DNA of 64,000 nt from positions 214,383 through 278,382 of the forward strand of contig NZ_JAFBEC010000007.1 of assembly GCF_016908595.1 (NCBI RefSeq). The letters run 5' to 3'. The notes beneath the pieces are model-generated. The model had not been told where the DNA came from and ran no database searches. It saw only the letters and a list, made by a program, of their open reading frames with translations. This document shows positions 24,870 to 32,717 of this stretch, piece by piece (position 1 is the stretch's first letter; every line of letters starts with the position of its first letter). The DNA comes from Geomicrobium sediminis. GTDB lineage: Bacteria > Bacillota > Bacilli > Bacillales > Marinococcaceae. The position numbers and the translations under genes were made by a program.

Positions 24870-26702
24870 CTACTTTATTTGCACGTTGTATGATTCTAAC
24901 CAATAGTTAAACTGCCATAAATAGGCTAACAATTGAGGACCGCTCATTAATTGACCGAAAAACGGTGTATCGATACTTTTCGCTTTAGAATCAACGAGTG
25001 TTTTGTATTGCTCATAATCAATGATTTCATGAATTGGGGCATTTCGATCCGCTAACACATTTTCTGACAGATGAACCATTTGCTCTGTATAGTCTGGATG
25101 ATGCGTTTTCGGATACGGGCTTTTCTTACGGTATAACACGTCGTGAGGCAAGACACCTTCTAACGCTTTGCGTAATAAACCTTTCTCACGATCTTTATAC
25201 CGCTTCATTTCCCAAGGAACGTTCCAGACATACTCTACAAGACGATGATCAGCAAATGGTACTCGAACTTCAAGACTTGCTGCCATACTCATGCGATCTT
25301 TACGATCAAGTAATGTTGTCATAAACCAAATCATATTCAAATAGAACATTTGTCTACGATTTTGTTCTTCTGCATTTTCGCCAGTCAATTCGGGTGTTTC
25401 TTTAATTGTCTCATCGTAACGAAGCTTTGCGTAATCTTTTAAGGACAATTGCTTCTTCCAATTCGCATGCAGTAAATTTTGGCGTAAATCAAGAGAAGAC
25501 ATCCAAGGAAAGAACGGGCGCTCGAGCAATTCCTTTTTATAGAACCACGGATAGCCTCCGAAAATTTCATCTGCACACTCTCCAGATAAAGCGACTGTTG
25601 CTTGTTTTTTGATTTCTTTAGAAAACCAAAGTAATGAGCTATCGATATCAGCCATACCAGGTAAGTCTCTTGCTTTTACAGCATTCTTTAACATGTCTTT
25701 TAATGTTGTGATCTTAATTACTTTCTCGTGATGAACGGTTCCAAATTGTTGTGTCATCAATTTAATAAAGGCTTGATCATCATCGGGTTGAAAGTCGTTT
25801 TTCTTGAAGTGCGTTTGATTATCTTCGTAATCAATTGAAAACGTGTGCAGCTGTTCATTTTCGCCAAATTGTTTAGCCGCAAATGCTGTTAACGCACTTG
25901 AATCAAGACCACCAGACAAAAACGTTGCCACAGGTACATCAGAAACGAGTTGCCGATTCACAGTGTCTTCTAGTAAGTCATGAACCTTAAGCGCCGTATC
26001 TTCAACGTTGTCTGTATGCTCTTTACTTTCAACTTGCCAATAGCGCCATACACGTAGTCCGTTTTTATCAAAACGTAAGGCGTGTGCAGGGCGCAAGTCT
26101 TTCATTCCTTTAAAAACACCAAAGCCTGGTGTCCTAGAAGGAGAAAGTGTCATGACTTCTGTTAGACCTTCCTCATCAATCACTGCACTTGTATCACGAT
26201 GGCTTAAAATTGCCTTTAGTTCTGAACCGAAAATAAGACCGTGCTCAGTCGTTGTATAAAAAAACGGTTTAACGCCTAGACGATCTCGCGCTGCAAATAA
26301 CACTTCACCGTCCCAAATCACAAACGCAAAGATTCCGTTGAATCGTTCAATACACGTTTCTCCTTCAACTAAATACGCATAAAGGAGTACTTCAGTATCT
26401 GAATGGGTTGTAAACGTAACCCCTTTGGAAAGAAGAGACTGTCGAATCTCCTCTGTATTATACAATTCACCATTGTAAACAATGGTCGCTGTTTTGTCTT
26501 TGTATGTCCTAGTCATCGGTTGCCCGCCTCGACTTGGATCAATTACAGCTAATCGAGTGTGTCCGAATGCGACCCGTTCATCGACAAACGTCGTTTGTGC
26601 ATCTGGACCACGATGATCAAGTGAATGGGTCATCGCTTCTATTTGTTGCTGCTCGCCACGTAAATCACGCTTCCAATCTAACCAGCCTGTTATGCCGCAC
26701 AT
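24870..26702 (-). CDS. Asparagine synthetase (glutamine-hydrolysing), AsnO/AsnB-like
   Basis: A 610-residue two-domain enzyme. Starting at ATG 26700-26702 (GGGAGG six bases upstream) gives the mature N-terminus MCGITGWLDW, whose Cys2 is the glutaminase nucleophile; a start two codons upstream would bury it. The glutaminase domain runs to about residue 215 with GHTRLAVIDPSRGGQPM and YNGELYN; the synthetase domain has the ATP loop FLSGGLDSSAL and SGECADEIFGGYPWF. All catalytic parts are present. In B. subtilis asnO (yisO) sits beside yisP, a phytoene/squalene-synthase homologue, so the linkage to crtM has precedent. The acceptor could be aspartate or, speculatively, a carboxyl group in the local pathway. 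Confidence 0.88.
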   Translation of the reverse strand: MCGITGWLDWKRDLRGEQQQIEAMTHSLDHRGPDAQTTFVDERVAFGHTRLAVIDPSRGGQPMTRTYKDKTATIVYNGELYNTEEIRQSLLSKGVTFTTHSDTEVLLYAYLVEGETCIERFNGIFAFVIWDGEVLFAARDRLGVKPFFYTTTEHGLIFGSELKAILSHRDTSAVIDEEGLTEVMTLSPSRTPGFGVFKGMKDLRPAHALRFDKNGLRVWRYWQVESKEHTDNVEDTALKVHDLLEDTVNRQLVSDVPVATFLSGGLDSSALTAFAAKQFGENEQLHTFSIDYEDNQTHFKKNDFQPDDDQAFIKLMTQQFGTVHHEKVIKITTLKDMLKNAVKARDLPGMADIDSSLLWFSKEIKKQATVALSGECADEIFGGYPWFYKKELLERPFFPWMSSLDLRQNLLHANWKKQLSLKDYAKLRYDETIKETPELTGENAEEQNRRQMFYLNMIWFMTTLLDRKDRMSMAASLEVRVPFADHRLVEYVWNVPWEMKRYKDREKGLLRKALEGVLPHDVLYRKKSPYPKTHHPDYTEQMVHLSENVLADRNAPIHEIIDYEQYKTLVDSKAKSIDTPFFGQLMSGPQLLAYLWQFNYWLESYNVQIK

Positions 26703-26743
26703 GTTCATCCTCCCTTTCAAGGAATGTGCATACTCCACTCTCT

Positions 26744-26771
26744 TACACTATGCATAAACAGGCGAATACGT
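26744..26771 (-). promoter_or_regulatory. Candidate mother-cell (sigma-K/E-like) promoter of the asparagine synthetase gene
   Basis: On the minus strand AC (26771-26770), 17 bases, CATAGTGTA (26752-26744), which satisfies the sigma-K pattern AC, N16-17, CATANNNTA. The -35 of this class is very short, so chance matches are common. Confidence 0.3.
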
Positions 26772-26773
26772 CA

Positions 26774-27766
26774 TTATTGATCTTGCTTTACGAGGTGGAA
26801 AAAATGCCAGCCTCCTTCTCTAATGAGCGGTGTTGACGTTTTGATTTTGAACTGATGCATTTTAGCGAGCTTTTTTATTTCTTTTTCTGTTGGTAGTGGT
26901 TGCATATCTTCATGGGCACACATGAACGAATTAAAAGCTGCAGGAAACTCTCTACCTTTACCATGATTCGCAAGGGGCGTAATCATCGTAAAATGCCCGT
27001 TTTCACGTAAACTTTGATACACATAGTCAAAGATTTTTGACCGTTCACCATTTGAAAAATAATACAACGCATTGTTTAACATAACTAAATCTAGCTTCTC
27101 AAAAAGATGACCTTGGCTTAAAATATCGTCTTGTCTAAACGTGATTTGATTCGATTGGTTACGATTCTGCGCTTCGTTCACGAGCTTTTCTTCTTTGTCA
27201 ATACCAATTAAATTAGCATCAGGATGATCTTTAGCAATTCGTTTTAAATAACCACCGTATCCCGAACCTAAGTCGAGAATATGCTTCGCTTTCGTTTTTT
27301 TGATCACGCGATTCACTTTCGGGTATGAAATTCCCTCAATGAGTGACGACGTTTCAGCGACCATATGACTCATGTTGTCCTCTTGTTCCCGTGGTTCAAG
27401 AGCAAGCTTTTGATCATAATGAAGCAACGTCGGGATGTGTAATGTCATCATTTCTTCAAGCAACACACCGACTGACTTTGGATCTTGATTCGACATTTGC
27501 TTTTGAATTGCTTTAACACTTTGTATACGCTTGCCACGCTTTTGCTTTAAATGACCAACAGCAAGTCCTGTATCAATCCAGGCGTTTAATAGTTCTTCGT
27601 TTAAACCCTCTTGCTCGGCAAGGTCACTTGCTTTCATCGGTTTTTTTAACGTATCAAAAAGTCCATAACGATAGCCAATAAACGCGTGCCACGTTGGTAA
27701 GAACGCTTCATTTGATTTCATCCACTTTCTAGCGTAGTTCATGCGAGATAATTCCGATAATAGCAT
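26774..27766 (-). CDS. SAM-dependent methyltransferase
   Basis: A 330-residue class I methyltransferase. The first 95 residues resemble a winged-helix dimerisation domain of the O-methyltransferase type (AFIGYRYGLFDTLKKPMKAS, LAEQEGLNEELLNAWID). The SAM motif I is ILDLGSGYGGYLKRIA, followed by NLIGIDKEEKLV. The ATG at 27764-27766 has AGGAGG; the longer open frame upstream overlaps the monooxygenase. It follows the flavin monooxygenase by 13 bases, so they form a pair. A carotenoid acid or hydroxyl is a plausible substrate given the neighbours (some Bacillus carotenoids are methyl esters), but this is inference. Confidence 0.78.
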   Translation of the reverse strand: MLLSELSRMNYARKWMKSNEAFLPTWHAFIGYRYGLFDTLKKPMKASDLAEQEGLNEELLNAWIDTGLAVGHLKQKRGKRIQSVKAIQKQMSNQDPKSVGVLLEEMMTLHIPTLLHYDQKLALEPREQEDNMSHMVAETSSLIEGISYPKVNRVIKKTKAKHILDLGSGYGGYLKRIAKDHPDANLIGIDKEEKLVNEAQNRNQSNQITFRQDDILSQGHLFEKLDLVMLNNALYYFSNGERSKIFDYVYQSLRENGHFTMITPLANHGKGREFPAAFNSFMCAHEDMQPLPTEKEIKKLAKMHQFKIKTSTPLIREGGWHFFHLVKQDQ

Positions 27767-27779
27767 AGTCGTTTTCCTC

Positions 27780-29093
27780 CTACTTGAATCTCCACGGGTA
27801 GTCGTCTTGCTCAGTGTAGAAATGTCGCTTTTGTTTTGGATATATCGATGATCGGTTATTTGTAGGTAGTACATCTAAATGATTGAACCAATCAAACAAA
27901 TTTGCTTTGTAATACCCCAAACCAGATACGTTTAACATTTGCTTGAAATGAAGCAACGGCCGTTCTTCCATAGCAATAAGTGCACGCGTGCGAAGCTTTC
28001 TAAAAATCGGATTATGGAATGAGTACGCAAGTTGCGATCGATGACTTAGAGCAATCATTTGATCAACGCGTGGTTTCCGAACACGTTCGTACCATTTTAA
28101 TAATTTCTGATCACGCCATTTTCCCTTCTCATCCATCCAACAGAATAAATCACTAAGAACGTCTGCGTCTTGAATGGCAAGATTCATTCCTTCTCCTGCC
28201 ATTGGATGCACTGAATGTGCTGCATCTCCAAGAATCACTTTGTTATCAACTACGTAATGGGGAGATTGAAATTGATACGGGATCATTAACTGCACATCTC
28301 GCCACGATGTAATTGTCGTCATCGTGTCTTTCAATCCAGGTACATAAGTCGTATGAAGGTCATAATACGAAGTAATCGGTTGCTCTTTATACTCCCGATA
28401 ACTTCCTGGAGGAATTCGATACACAGAACGAACGTAATCATTTGGCAGTGGAAACAATCCTAAAAACGTATGTGGAGCGCCGACAACTAGTCCATCGGTA
28501 AACGTCTTTGGTCTAGGAAATGAGGCGGTTAAAAAGTGATGATCGTACTTCTTCTCATCACACGTAATTCCCATTTCCTTACGCATTTTTGAAGAGCGCC
28601 CTTCAGCGCCTACGTAATAGTAAGCTTGAATTCGTTTTTTTTCTCCTTTTTGGTCAATGATGGCAACATCGTCTTCAAAGCCTTTAAACTTTGCTGGTCT
28701 GATCAGTTCAACGGACGGCAACTGCTCAATTTTTTTGACGAGCAATTCTCGTAGTGTTTCATGAGGCAACATTCTTGCCAAGTTAAATTCATGATCTAGT
28801 GTTCGATAACTAAGAACGCTTTTGGTACGAAGATAACCATCATTTCCTTCCCACTTCCACTCTTCAGAATGCAATTTCTTAATCGGGAATGAGGCGTCAT
28901 ACAACTCATCGCCAAGCCCAAGTTTAGATAGCAATTCAATGCTCTTTGGCTGCAACAATTCGCCTTTGTACAGAGGGCTTTTGCTTTTATTTCGTTCAAT
29001 GACGACAACCGATATTCCACACATTCCAAGCTTCAGAGCAAGTGTAAGACCACCTACCCCTCCACCTGACACAAAGACTTGGGTCGTTTTCAT
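27780..29093 (-). CDS. FAD-dependent monooxygenase (PHBH fold)
   Basis: 437 residues. The N-terminal FAD motif is VSGGGVGGLTLALKLGMCG followed by the ribose-binding IERNK; the conserved GAEGRSSKMRKEMGI and the second FAD motif GDAAHSVHPMAGEGMNLAI (about residues 290-308) identify the aromatic-hydroxylase/squalene-epoxidase fold. A C-terminal domain of about 100 residues has no clear match. It leads a two-gene unit with the methyltransferase behind a sigma-B-like promoter, and may hydroxylate or epoxidise a polyene. The substrate is unknown. Confidence 0.8.
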   Translation of the reverse strand: MKTTQVFVSGGGVGGLTLALKLGMCGISVVVIERNKSKSPLYKGELLQPKSIELLSKLGLGDELYDASFPIKKLHSEEWKWEGNDGYLRTKSVLSYRTLDHEFNLARMLPHETLRELLVKKIEQLPSVELIRPAKFKGFEDDVAIIDQKGEKKRIQAYYYVGAEGRSSKMRKEMGITCDEKKYDHHFLTASFPRPKTFTDGLVVGAPHTFLGLFPLPNDYVRSVYRIPPGSYREYKEQPITSYYDLHTTYVPGLKDTMTTITSWRDVQLMIPYQFQSPHYVVDNKVILGDAAHSVHPMAGEGMNLAIQDADVLSDLFCWMDEKGKWRDQKLLKWYERVRKPRVDQMIALSHRSQLAYSFHNPIFRKLRTRALIAMEERPLLHFKQMLNVSGLGYYKANLFDWFNHLDVLPTNNRSSIYPKQKRHFYTEQDDYPWRFK

Positions 29094-29113
29094 CTTTTAT
29101 CACCTGTTAAAAA

Positions 29114-29139
29114 TTACCCTCAATCTCATAACGATAAAC
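29114..29139 (-). promoter_or_regulatory. Candidate sigma-B promoter of the monooxygenase-methyltransferase pair
   Basis: On the minus strand GTTTAT (29139-29134), 14 bases, GGGTAA (29119-29114), about 20 bases before the start codon. Spacing and -10 are identical to the site before the crt operon. Confidence 0.5.
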
Positions 29140-29167
29140 AAAAACTCGACTGCACGTTGCAGTCGAG
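29140..29167 (-). terminator. Hairpin with T run upstream of the monooxygenase gene
   Basis: CTCGACTGCA and TGCAGTCGAG form a 10-bp perfect stem with a 3-base loop; on the minus strand five T follow. It insulates the sigma-B-like promoter from transcription arriving from the phosphatase gene. Confidence 0.75.
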
Positions 29168-29236
29168 CCAAAATCTTTACGTAATATTGTATATAAAGCG
29201 TCAGGTTAACCTGCAACAAACCATTAACTTAAGAAA

Positions 29237-29271
29237 TGCACCAGCGAATTCTAACCAAATTCGTCGGTGCA
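29237..29271 (-). terminator. Hairpin after the phosphatase gene
   Basis: Arms TGCACCAGCGAATT and AATTCGTCGGTGCA form a 14-bp stem with one mismatch and a 7-base loop. Only a short T run follows on the minus strand, so termination may be weak; the second hairpin at 29140-29167 backs it up. Confidence 0.6.
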
Positions 29272-29277
29272 CTTCAT

Positions 29278-29751
29278 TTATTGTTGCAAAAAGCGATTTC
29301 TAACGTCTGCTAAAAGTGCGTCACAACACTCATCGATTAATTCATACACTTCTTCGAAATTGTCCGTGAAGTAAGGATCCGGGACGTTTTTATCACTACG
29401 GTCTACTTTGTAATCAAGCAACTTACTTATCTCTACTTCATGTTCAACTTTACGGAGTTTCTTGACGTCTGCTTCGTTTTTTTCATCCATTGCAATGACA
29501 AGATCATAATCGTAAAGATCTTGCTCTTTTAATTGCCTTGCGATCAAGTTCGTAGAATCAACATCATTCTCTTTCAATATTTTCATTGTGCCTTCGTGAG
29601 CTCCGTCTCCAATATGCCAATGACCCGTTCCAGCAGAGTCAATCGTTACTTTATCACGTAAACCTGCATGTTCAACTTTCTGACGAAACACGGCTTCTGC
29701 CATTGGTGAGCGGCAGATGTTTCCTAAACAAAGGAATAAAACCGATACCAT
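29278..29751 (-). CDS. Low-molecular-weight protein-tyrosine phosphatase
   Basis: A 157-residue LMW-PTP. The P-loop CX5R is CLGNICR (Cys8 to Arg14) near the start, and the general-acid loop is VPDPYF (about residues 122-127). It resembles B. subtilis YfkJ/YwlE, with VIAMDEKNEADVKKL typical of the family; the target (protein tyrosine or arginine phosphate) cannot be assigned. It follows yaaR by 16 bases. Confidence 0.92.
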   Translation of the reverse strand: MVSVLFLCLGNICRSPMAEAVFRQKVEHAGLRDKVTIDSAGTGHWHIGDGAHEGTMKILKENDVDSTNLIARQLKEQDLYDYDLVIAMDEKNEADVKKLRKVEHEVEISKLLDYKVDRSDKNVPDPYFTDNFEEVYELIDECCDALLADVRNRFLQQ

Positions 29752-29767
29752 AAAATGAAACCCCTCT

Positions 29768-30217
29768 CTACCCGTGTAAATCTAGCAATAGACCGCGAAT
29801 GTAATCGACTTGTTCTAGTATATGCAGTCTACGATCTTCTTGGTGCAATACTTCCTCTCCGAGTAATGTTACGGCATCATTAATCTGTGAGACGATCGTA
29901 TACTGCTTAGAATGTCCATTGTGGCTAAGTCCAAATCGTTGCTGGAGCTCATACCCATCTTGCACGACTACGCTTATGTATGATTGTACTAGTTTTTGGT
30001 AACGTTTCAATTGTTGTAACGTTTGTTGCTCATGCAGCCTGTATCCTTGCCGTTCAATTTCTCGTAATTGTTCTTTTAACTGTTCTCTTGAATGATTGTT
30101 ATGTTTTACTTCAAGCATCTGTTTGAAGTTCGTCGCTCGCCCATCTGACGCTACTTTTGCTTTTTTATTTCTCGGATAATCAATTTGTGTTTTCCGGTTT
30201 AGTTGATCGATCTCCAC
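29768..30217 (-). CDS. YaaR/DUF327 family protein
   Basis: 149 residues, mainly helical and charged. Features such as KQMLEVKHNN, LKEQLREIERQGYRL, a YQKLVQSYISVVV core and LDLHG at the end match the YaaR (DUF327) family of unknown function. It begins with GTG after AAAGGGAG. In B. subtilis yaaR lies elsewhere, next to tmk, so this is a different context or a paralogue. Confidence 0.7.
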   Translation of the reverse strand: MEIDQLNRKTQIDYPRNKKAKVASDGRATNFKQMLEVKHNNHSREQLKEQLREIERQGYRLHEQQTLQQLKRYQKLVQSYISVVVQDGYELQQRFGLSHNGHSKQYTIVSQINDAVTLLGEEVLHQEDRRLHILEQVDYIRGLLLDLHG

Positions 30218-30343
30218 AGTTACCGCTCCCTTTACATCTCATAGTCTAACTATATCTGTTCTTTTTAAAAAATCAACTTGTTGGAATACGCTGTTCGAGA
30301 TACAATAGAGTTAGCGAAACTTTTTTGGTGGAGGGATCAAGTA

Positions 30344-30442
30344 ATGCCTCGCAAACGTATTTTCCAAAAGATCATTATTTATACGATGATTTTCGTTCTT
30401 GTAGTTGGAACATTCCTTGCAGGAGCAGCCTCTTTCATCTAA
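30344..30442 (+). CDS. Prli42-like stressosome-associated miniprotein
   Basis: A 32-residue peptide, MPRKRIFQKIIIYTMIFVLV followed by VGTFLAGAASFI: a short basic N-terminus, then a single membrane segment ending in the LAGA-(S/A) pattern seen in Prli42 proteins of Listeria and Bacillus. GGAGGG lies eight bases before the ATG. Prli42 anchors the stressosome to the membrane and feeds sigma-B activation in Listeria. The family call rests on length, topology and the tail pattern. A strong terminator follows. Confidence 0.65.
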   Translation: MPRKRIFQKIIIYTMIFVLVVGTFLAGAASFI

Positions 30443-30457
30443 TGAATACGAAGTAAC

Positions 30458-30495
30458 AAAAGCGGACAGTGACCAAACGTCACTGTCCGCTTTTT
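30458..30495. terminator. Bidirectional terminator
   Basis: A 16-bp perfect stem (AAAAGCGGACAGTGAC at 30458-30473 with its complement at 30479-30494) with a 5-base loop and T runs on both sides. It serves the Prli42-like gene and the convergent L,D-transpeptidase gene. Confidence 0.9.
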
Positions 30496-31016
30496 GCTGC
30501 ACTGCTACGCACAATGCCAACTTCAGCACCTAGCTCTAGAATCGTTTTATCAACCTTAGATGTAATCCAAATCTTCGTTCCGAGCGGCACATCATCATAT
30601 AATTGCTCCACTTGCTCATTCTGCATACGAATACAGCCATTAGAAACATACTGTTTAATGCTCTCTGGTTCATTGGTGCCATGCATTCCATAGATCCGTC
30701 CATCGGTCTCTAGTGCATCAAAACCGATCCACCTCGTCCCGAGTGGGTTCGTAGGAGCGCCACCGATAATGTCTGATTTTCGGTAATAAGGGTTTTCTGC
30801 TTTCACGACGACTGTAAACGTTCCCTCTGGCGTTAATTCGGGTTCTTTACCACTTGCAACATCATACAACTCAATTAAATCTCCGTATTGAAAAAACGCC
30901 AATTCGTTTGTCGCCTTGTTCATAATAATAAAAGGATCTCCACGTTCAGGCTCAATATCCATCGGCCAAAGTGGCGATTGAATGCTTAAAATCAGGAGAA
31001 TGAAAGAAGTTAACAT
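30480..31016 (-). CDS. L,D-transpeptidase (YkuD family)
   Basis: 178 residues with a short N-terminal signal-like segment (MLTSFILLILSIQSPLW). The YkuD catalytic motif is split over HGTNEPESI and SNGCIRMQNEQV (about residues 125-150), with Cys as nucleophile. It lacks the LysM domain of B. subtilis YkuD, so it is a minimal secreted form. It would make 3-3 cross-links or modify peptidoglycan, possibly in spores. Confidence 0.88.
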   Translation of the reverse strand: MLTSFILLILSIQSPLWPMDIEPERGDPFIIMNKATNELAFFQYGDLIELYDVASGKEPELTPEGTFTVVVKAENPYYRKSDIIGGAPTNPLGTRWIGFDALETDGRIYGMHGTNEPESIKQYVSNGCIRMQNEQVEQLYDDVPLGTKIWITSKVDKTILELGAEVGIVRSSAAKSGQ

Positions 31017-31058
31017 GGGATCACAACCTTATTTGTCTTCTTCTTTACTTTTCTCTGA

Positions 31059-32051
31059 TTACTTTCGTCTATACGCTTTTTTCTTAGACTTTATCATCTT
31101 CGTTCTTTGATCGTCGGGAAGAAAGTTCTGTTTAATCTCTAAATATTGCTCTAACTCATGAATAATATAGAAAAGACCCGCCCGCGTCACAAACTCATCG
31201 TGAGTTTTCGGCAATTCATGTGAACGAAACTGCGCATTTAAATCGTCGAGTTCATTCATAAACTGCTGCGCCGTATTCCCAGGATTCACGGCGGCACTTA
31301 AGCGATCAAGAAAGCTTGCAAGTTTCTTACTCTCACCCGTCGGAGTAACACCTGATATGAACGGAAGTATACGCTCTAGTATGATAAATTGTTTCTCTCG
31401 CATTGCAAAATAATTATAAAAGTAATCATCATGCCGTAAAAAATGATTATCAATCGTTCGCATCGCTTTTGCTTTTCCTTCTTCAATAAGTGCACTTGCT
31501 TTTGTAATTTCCTTACCATCCCAATCGTCCAAATGATCACGCAAGTACCTAGAATACTCTTGTAATATTCGTTGAAATTGGTATTCAAGTTCAATTTGAT
31601 CATCATAGATTTGATGGTCAATGCTCGGCATATACAAGTTCATGACAAGACCAACGGTAATACCGATCAGGATGAGCGATAATTCGTTTAGAAACAGTTC
31701 CCACGTTACCGTACCAATCGTATAAATATGTAGTAAAATAACAATGCTCGTTACAATACCGTCAATCGCCTTGATCTTTAATAGCGTAGGAATAAATAAG
31801 AGTAACAATACTGTTAAAGACAGCGGATGATAACCAAACAGTTCAAAGATCACCATCGCGAAGAGTAACCCGGTAACAGAAGCTAGTAACAACTTCCATG
31901 CCTTTTCTAAAGAGCCCTTTTTCGTCGCTCGTATACAAAGGACAGTAATAATCCCAGCCGCTGTAAAGAACTCTAGCTCTAACCATTGCGCGATAAAGAT
32001 TGCAAGCCCTGCCCCAACTGCCGTCTTAAACGTACGATATCCAAAAAACAC
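31059..32051 (-). CDS. yqjA: Aromatic acid exporter family membrane protein (YqjA-like)
   Basis: About 330 residues. The N-terminal 145 residues contain six or so hydrophobic segments (FKTAVGAGLAIFIAQWLELE at the start, then IKAIDGIVTSIVILLHIYTI), the ArAE_1 membrane domain; the rest is a helical soluble domain (KALIEEGKAKAM-like stretch, REKQFIILERILPFISG). It matches B. subtilis YqjA, which also sits near the bkd operon. The start is GTG at 32049-32051, seven bases after GGAGG; a GTG two codons upstream is too close to that site. Confidence 0.85.
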   Translation of the reverse strand: MFFGYRTFKTAVGAGLAIFIAQWLELEFFTAAGIITVLCIRATKKGSLEKAWKLLLASVTGLLFAMVIFELFGYHPLSLTVLLLLFIPTLLKIKAIDGIVTSIVILLHIYTIGTVTWELFLNELSLILIGITVGLVMNLYMPSIDHQIYDDQIELEYQFQRILQEYSRYLRDHLDDWDGKEITKASALIEEGKAKAMRTIDNHFLRHDDYFYNYFAMREKQFIILERILPFISGVTPTGESKKLASFLDRLSAAVNPGNTAQQFMNELDDLNAQFRSHELPKTHDEFVTRAGLFYIIHELEQYLEIKQNFLPDDQRTKMIKSKKKAYRRK

Positions 32052-32101
32052 GAACACACCTCCTCACCGTTAGCATTCCACAATTACGATGAACTCATAA
32101 A

Positions 32102-32131
32102 TAAAAAAAACCTTTCCAACCAGGAAAGGTG
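32102..32131 (-). terminator. Terminator of the tRNA-Arg transcript
   Basis: CCTTTCC and GGAAAGG form a 7-bp stem (8 with the flanking A-T pair) with a 5-base loop, followed on the minus strand by eight T. Confidence 0.85.
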
Positions 32132-32143
32132 AACGGTTATGTT

Positions 32144-32218
32144 TGGCGCGCCTACCAGGATTCGAACCTGGAATACGAGAACCGGAATCTCGCGTGATAT
32201 CCCTTTCACCATAGGCGC
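32144..32218 (-). tRNA. tRNA-Arg (anticodon CCG)
   Basis: The minus strand folds into a full cloverleaf: acceptor GCGCCTA with TAGGCGC, D stem GTGA/TCAC, anticodon stem CGAGA/TCTCG enclosing the loop TTCCGGT (anticodon CCG, reading CGG), and T stem CCAGG/CCTGG around TTCGAAT. The 3' CCA is encoded. 75 bases. It is a single-tRNA unit with its own terminator. Confidence 0.97.
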
Positions 32219-32273
32219 ATGTTGAACAGACAACTTATATTATATGGCAATATAAGAAAGTCTGTCAACGACA

Positions 32274-32645
32274 TTATGAATCTTTATTTGCTTCTTCACG
32301 CTCTTCAAGCATTTTGTGAAAGCGCTCGTTAATGTCTTCGTCTGTGTATCCAAGTTCAGCAAGACGCTTCGTGAAGTTTTGAGCCCAAAGCTTCATACGT
32401 TCGTTCATACGCTTGTACTTTTTCACTTCAGGACCTTTGCGAATCTCTTTCGCACGGTTCGATGCGTTTGAGGCAATGCTTTCAACGATTAATAAGCCTT
32501 TCCAAAGCTTGTCTTCATCGAAGTTCTGCCCTTCAGCTTGAAGATAATCCGTAACCTTTTTATAGTAAGCTTGGAACTCTTTAAAATCAATTTCTTCTTC
32601 CATGTTTAAGTAATCTTGAACCTTTTCATACAATTCATCAATCAT
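32274..32645 (-). CDS. Conserved hypothetical helical protein
   Basis: 123 residues; not recognised. Composition is strongly charged (Glu/Lys) and predicted helical throughout, with EEEIDFKEFQAYYKKVTDYL in the N-terminal third and AELGYTDEDINERFHKMLEE at the end. No membrane segment or cysteines. It is on the same strand as brxB, about 70 bases downstream, and may be part of that transcript through the hairpin at 32683-32711. Confidence 0.7.
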   Translation of the reverse strand: MIDELYEKVQDYLNMEEEIDFKEFQAYYKKVTDYLQAEGQNFDEDKLWKGLLIVESIASNASNRAKEIRKGPEVKKYKRMNERMKLWAQNFTKRLAELGYTDEDINERFHKMLEEREEANKDS

Positions 32646-32682
32646 GATCTCTACTCCTCATTAAACAATGTTCATACATAGC

Positions 32683-32711
32683 GGAAGCCGCTTGTTTAGG
32701 AAGCGGCTTCC
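32683..32711 (-). terminator. Hairpin between brxB and the hypothetical gene
   Basis: GGAAGCCGCTT and AAGCGGCTTCC form an 11-bp perfect stem with a 7-base loop. There is no T run on the minus strand, so it may act as an RNA-stability or attenuation element rather than a terminator. Confidence 0.45.
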
Positions 32712-32717
32712 AGAAGA

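Noticed and set aside
32683..32711. Rho-independent terminator between brxB and the hypothetical gene
   Set aside because: The stem is perfect but there is no T run on the transcribed strand; listed only as a hairpin with low confidence.
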